In this document: piece by piece, positions 5,742-6,102 of the stretch
Position numbering within the stretch: position 1 is the first letter of the stretch
How the letters are laid out: every line of letters starts with the position of its first letter
Origin: Pseudomonadota bacterium
Lineage (GTDB): Bacteria; Pseudomonadota; Alphaproteobacteria; Rhizobiales; Xanthobacteraceae
Assembly (NCBI GenBank): GCA_023388935.1
Contig: JAEWFG010000302.1
Coordinates: 1 to 6,102, forward strand
Direction: 5' to 3'
Length of the DNA: 6,102 nucleotides
The notes under the pieces: generated by a model
Database searches by the model: none
What the model saw: the letters and a program-made list of their open reading frames with translations, nothing else
Told to the model about the DNA's origin: nothing
Made by a program: the position numbers and the translations under genes

Positions 5742-5779
5742 GCGCCGCAACGCGCAGGGTGCCCGGTTGATGTGACGGG

Positions 5780-5805
5780 GCTTCCTTTTTGGGCGGAAAG
5801 CGCCC
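5780..5805 (+). other. Alternative small hairpins in the typA leader
   Basis: GGGCG (5791-5795) pairs perfectly with CGCCC (5801-5805) over a 5-nt loop. An alternative, GCTTCC (5780-5785) with GGAAAGC (5795-5801; one bulged A), shares bases with it, so only one can form at a time. A third small stem, CCGGT/ACCGG, lies at 5842-5854. No riboswitch class is recognised in the 291-nt gap, and I see no gene there. Confidence 0.3.
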
Positions 5806-5899
5806 GTTTCCAGTCTTCCAGCGTTATTTTGAAAAGAGGTCCCGGTCCAACCGGCGAGATCGCGCTTAACCCATTGTTCGAACGCAAAGAAGCTCACTT

Positions 5900-6102
<203 letters not shown>

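Overview
The window looks like an ordinary chromosomal stretch of a GC-rich alphaproteobacterium, most likely Bradyrhizobium or a close relative. The basis is strong G/C preference at third codon positions, protein sequences of rhizobial type, and two palindromic intergenic repeats of the 'GTCATTCC...' kind that I recall as common in Bradyrhizobium genomes. No database was consulted, so the genus is an inference.

Layout, left to right. Positions 1-113 hold the last 36 codons of an IS30-family transposase. The element's right end abuts a short REP-like palindrome (121-136). Then come two minus-strand genes, phhB (949 down to 649; pterin-4a-carbinolamine dehydratase) and a DUF1232/YkvA small membrane protein gene (558 down to 166), probably co-transcribed. 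Divergent from phhB is a 481-residue TAXI-type solute-binding protein (1103-2548), anchored by two membrane helices and with no transporter gene nearby. A large, three-armed palindromic repeat (2595-2675) separates it from a Tat-exported PhoD-family phosphatase/phosphodiesterase (2710-4251). That gene converges, with a 3-nt gap, on a stand-alone receiver-domain response regulator (4668 down to 4255). The regulator is divergent from a Crp/Fnr-family transcription factor (4832-5608), and the region between them carries a candidate EcfG-type general-stress promoter. After a 291-nt gap containing a 31-bp interrupted dyad and a plausible sigma-70 promoter, the window ends in the first 67 codons of typA/bipA, a ribosome-associated translational GTPase.

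Functional links are loose. phhB and the DUF1232 gene may form an operon. The response regulator and the Crp-family gene share a divergent control region and may be linked to stress regulation. The TAXI protein and the PhoD-like enzyme both act at or beyond the inner membrane but have no evident shared pathway. I found no clear novel multi-gene system. The points most worth a second look are the receptor-like topology of the orphan TAXI protein, the three-armed repeat in the phoD leader, the variant PhoD active-site motif, and the regulatory structures at 4725-4756 and 5653-5683. I saw no tRNA, rRNA, CRISPR array or phage gene.
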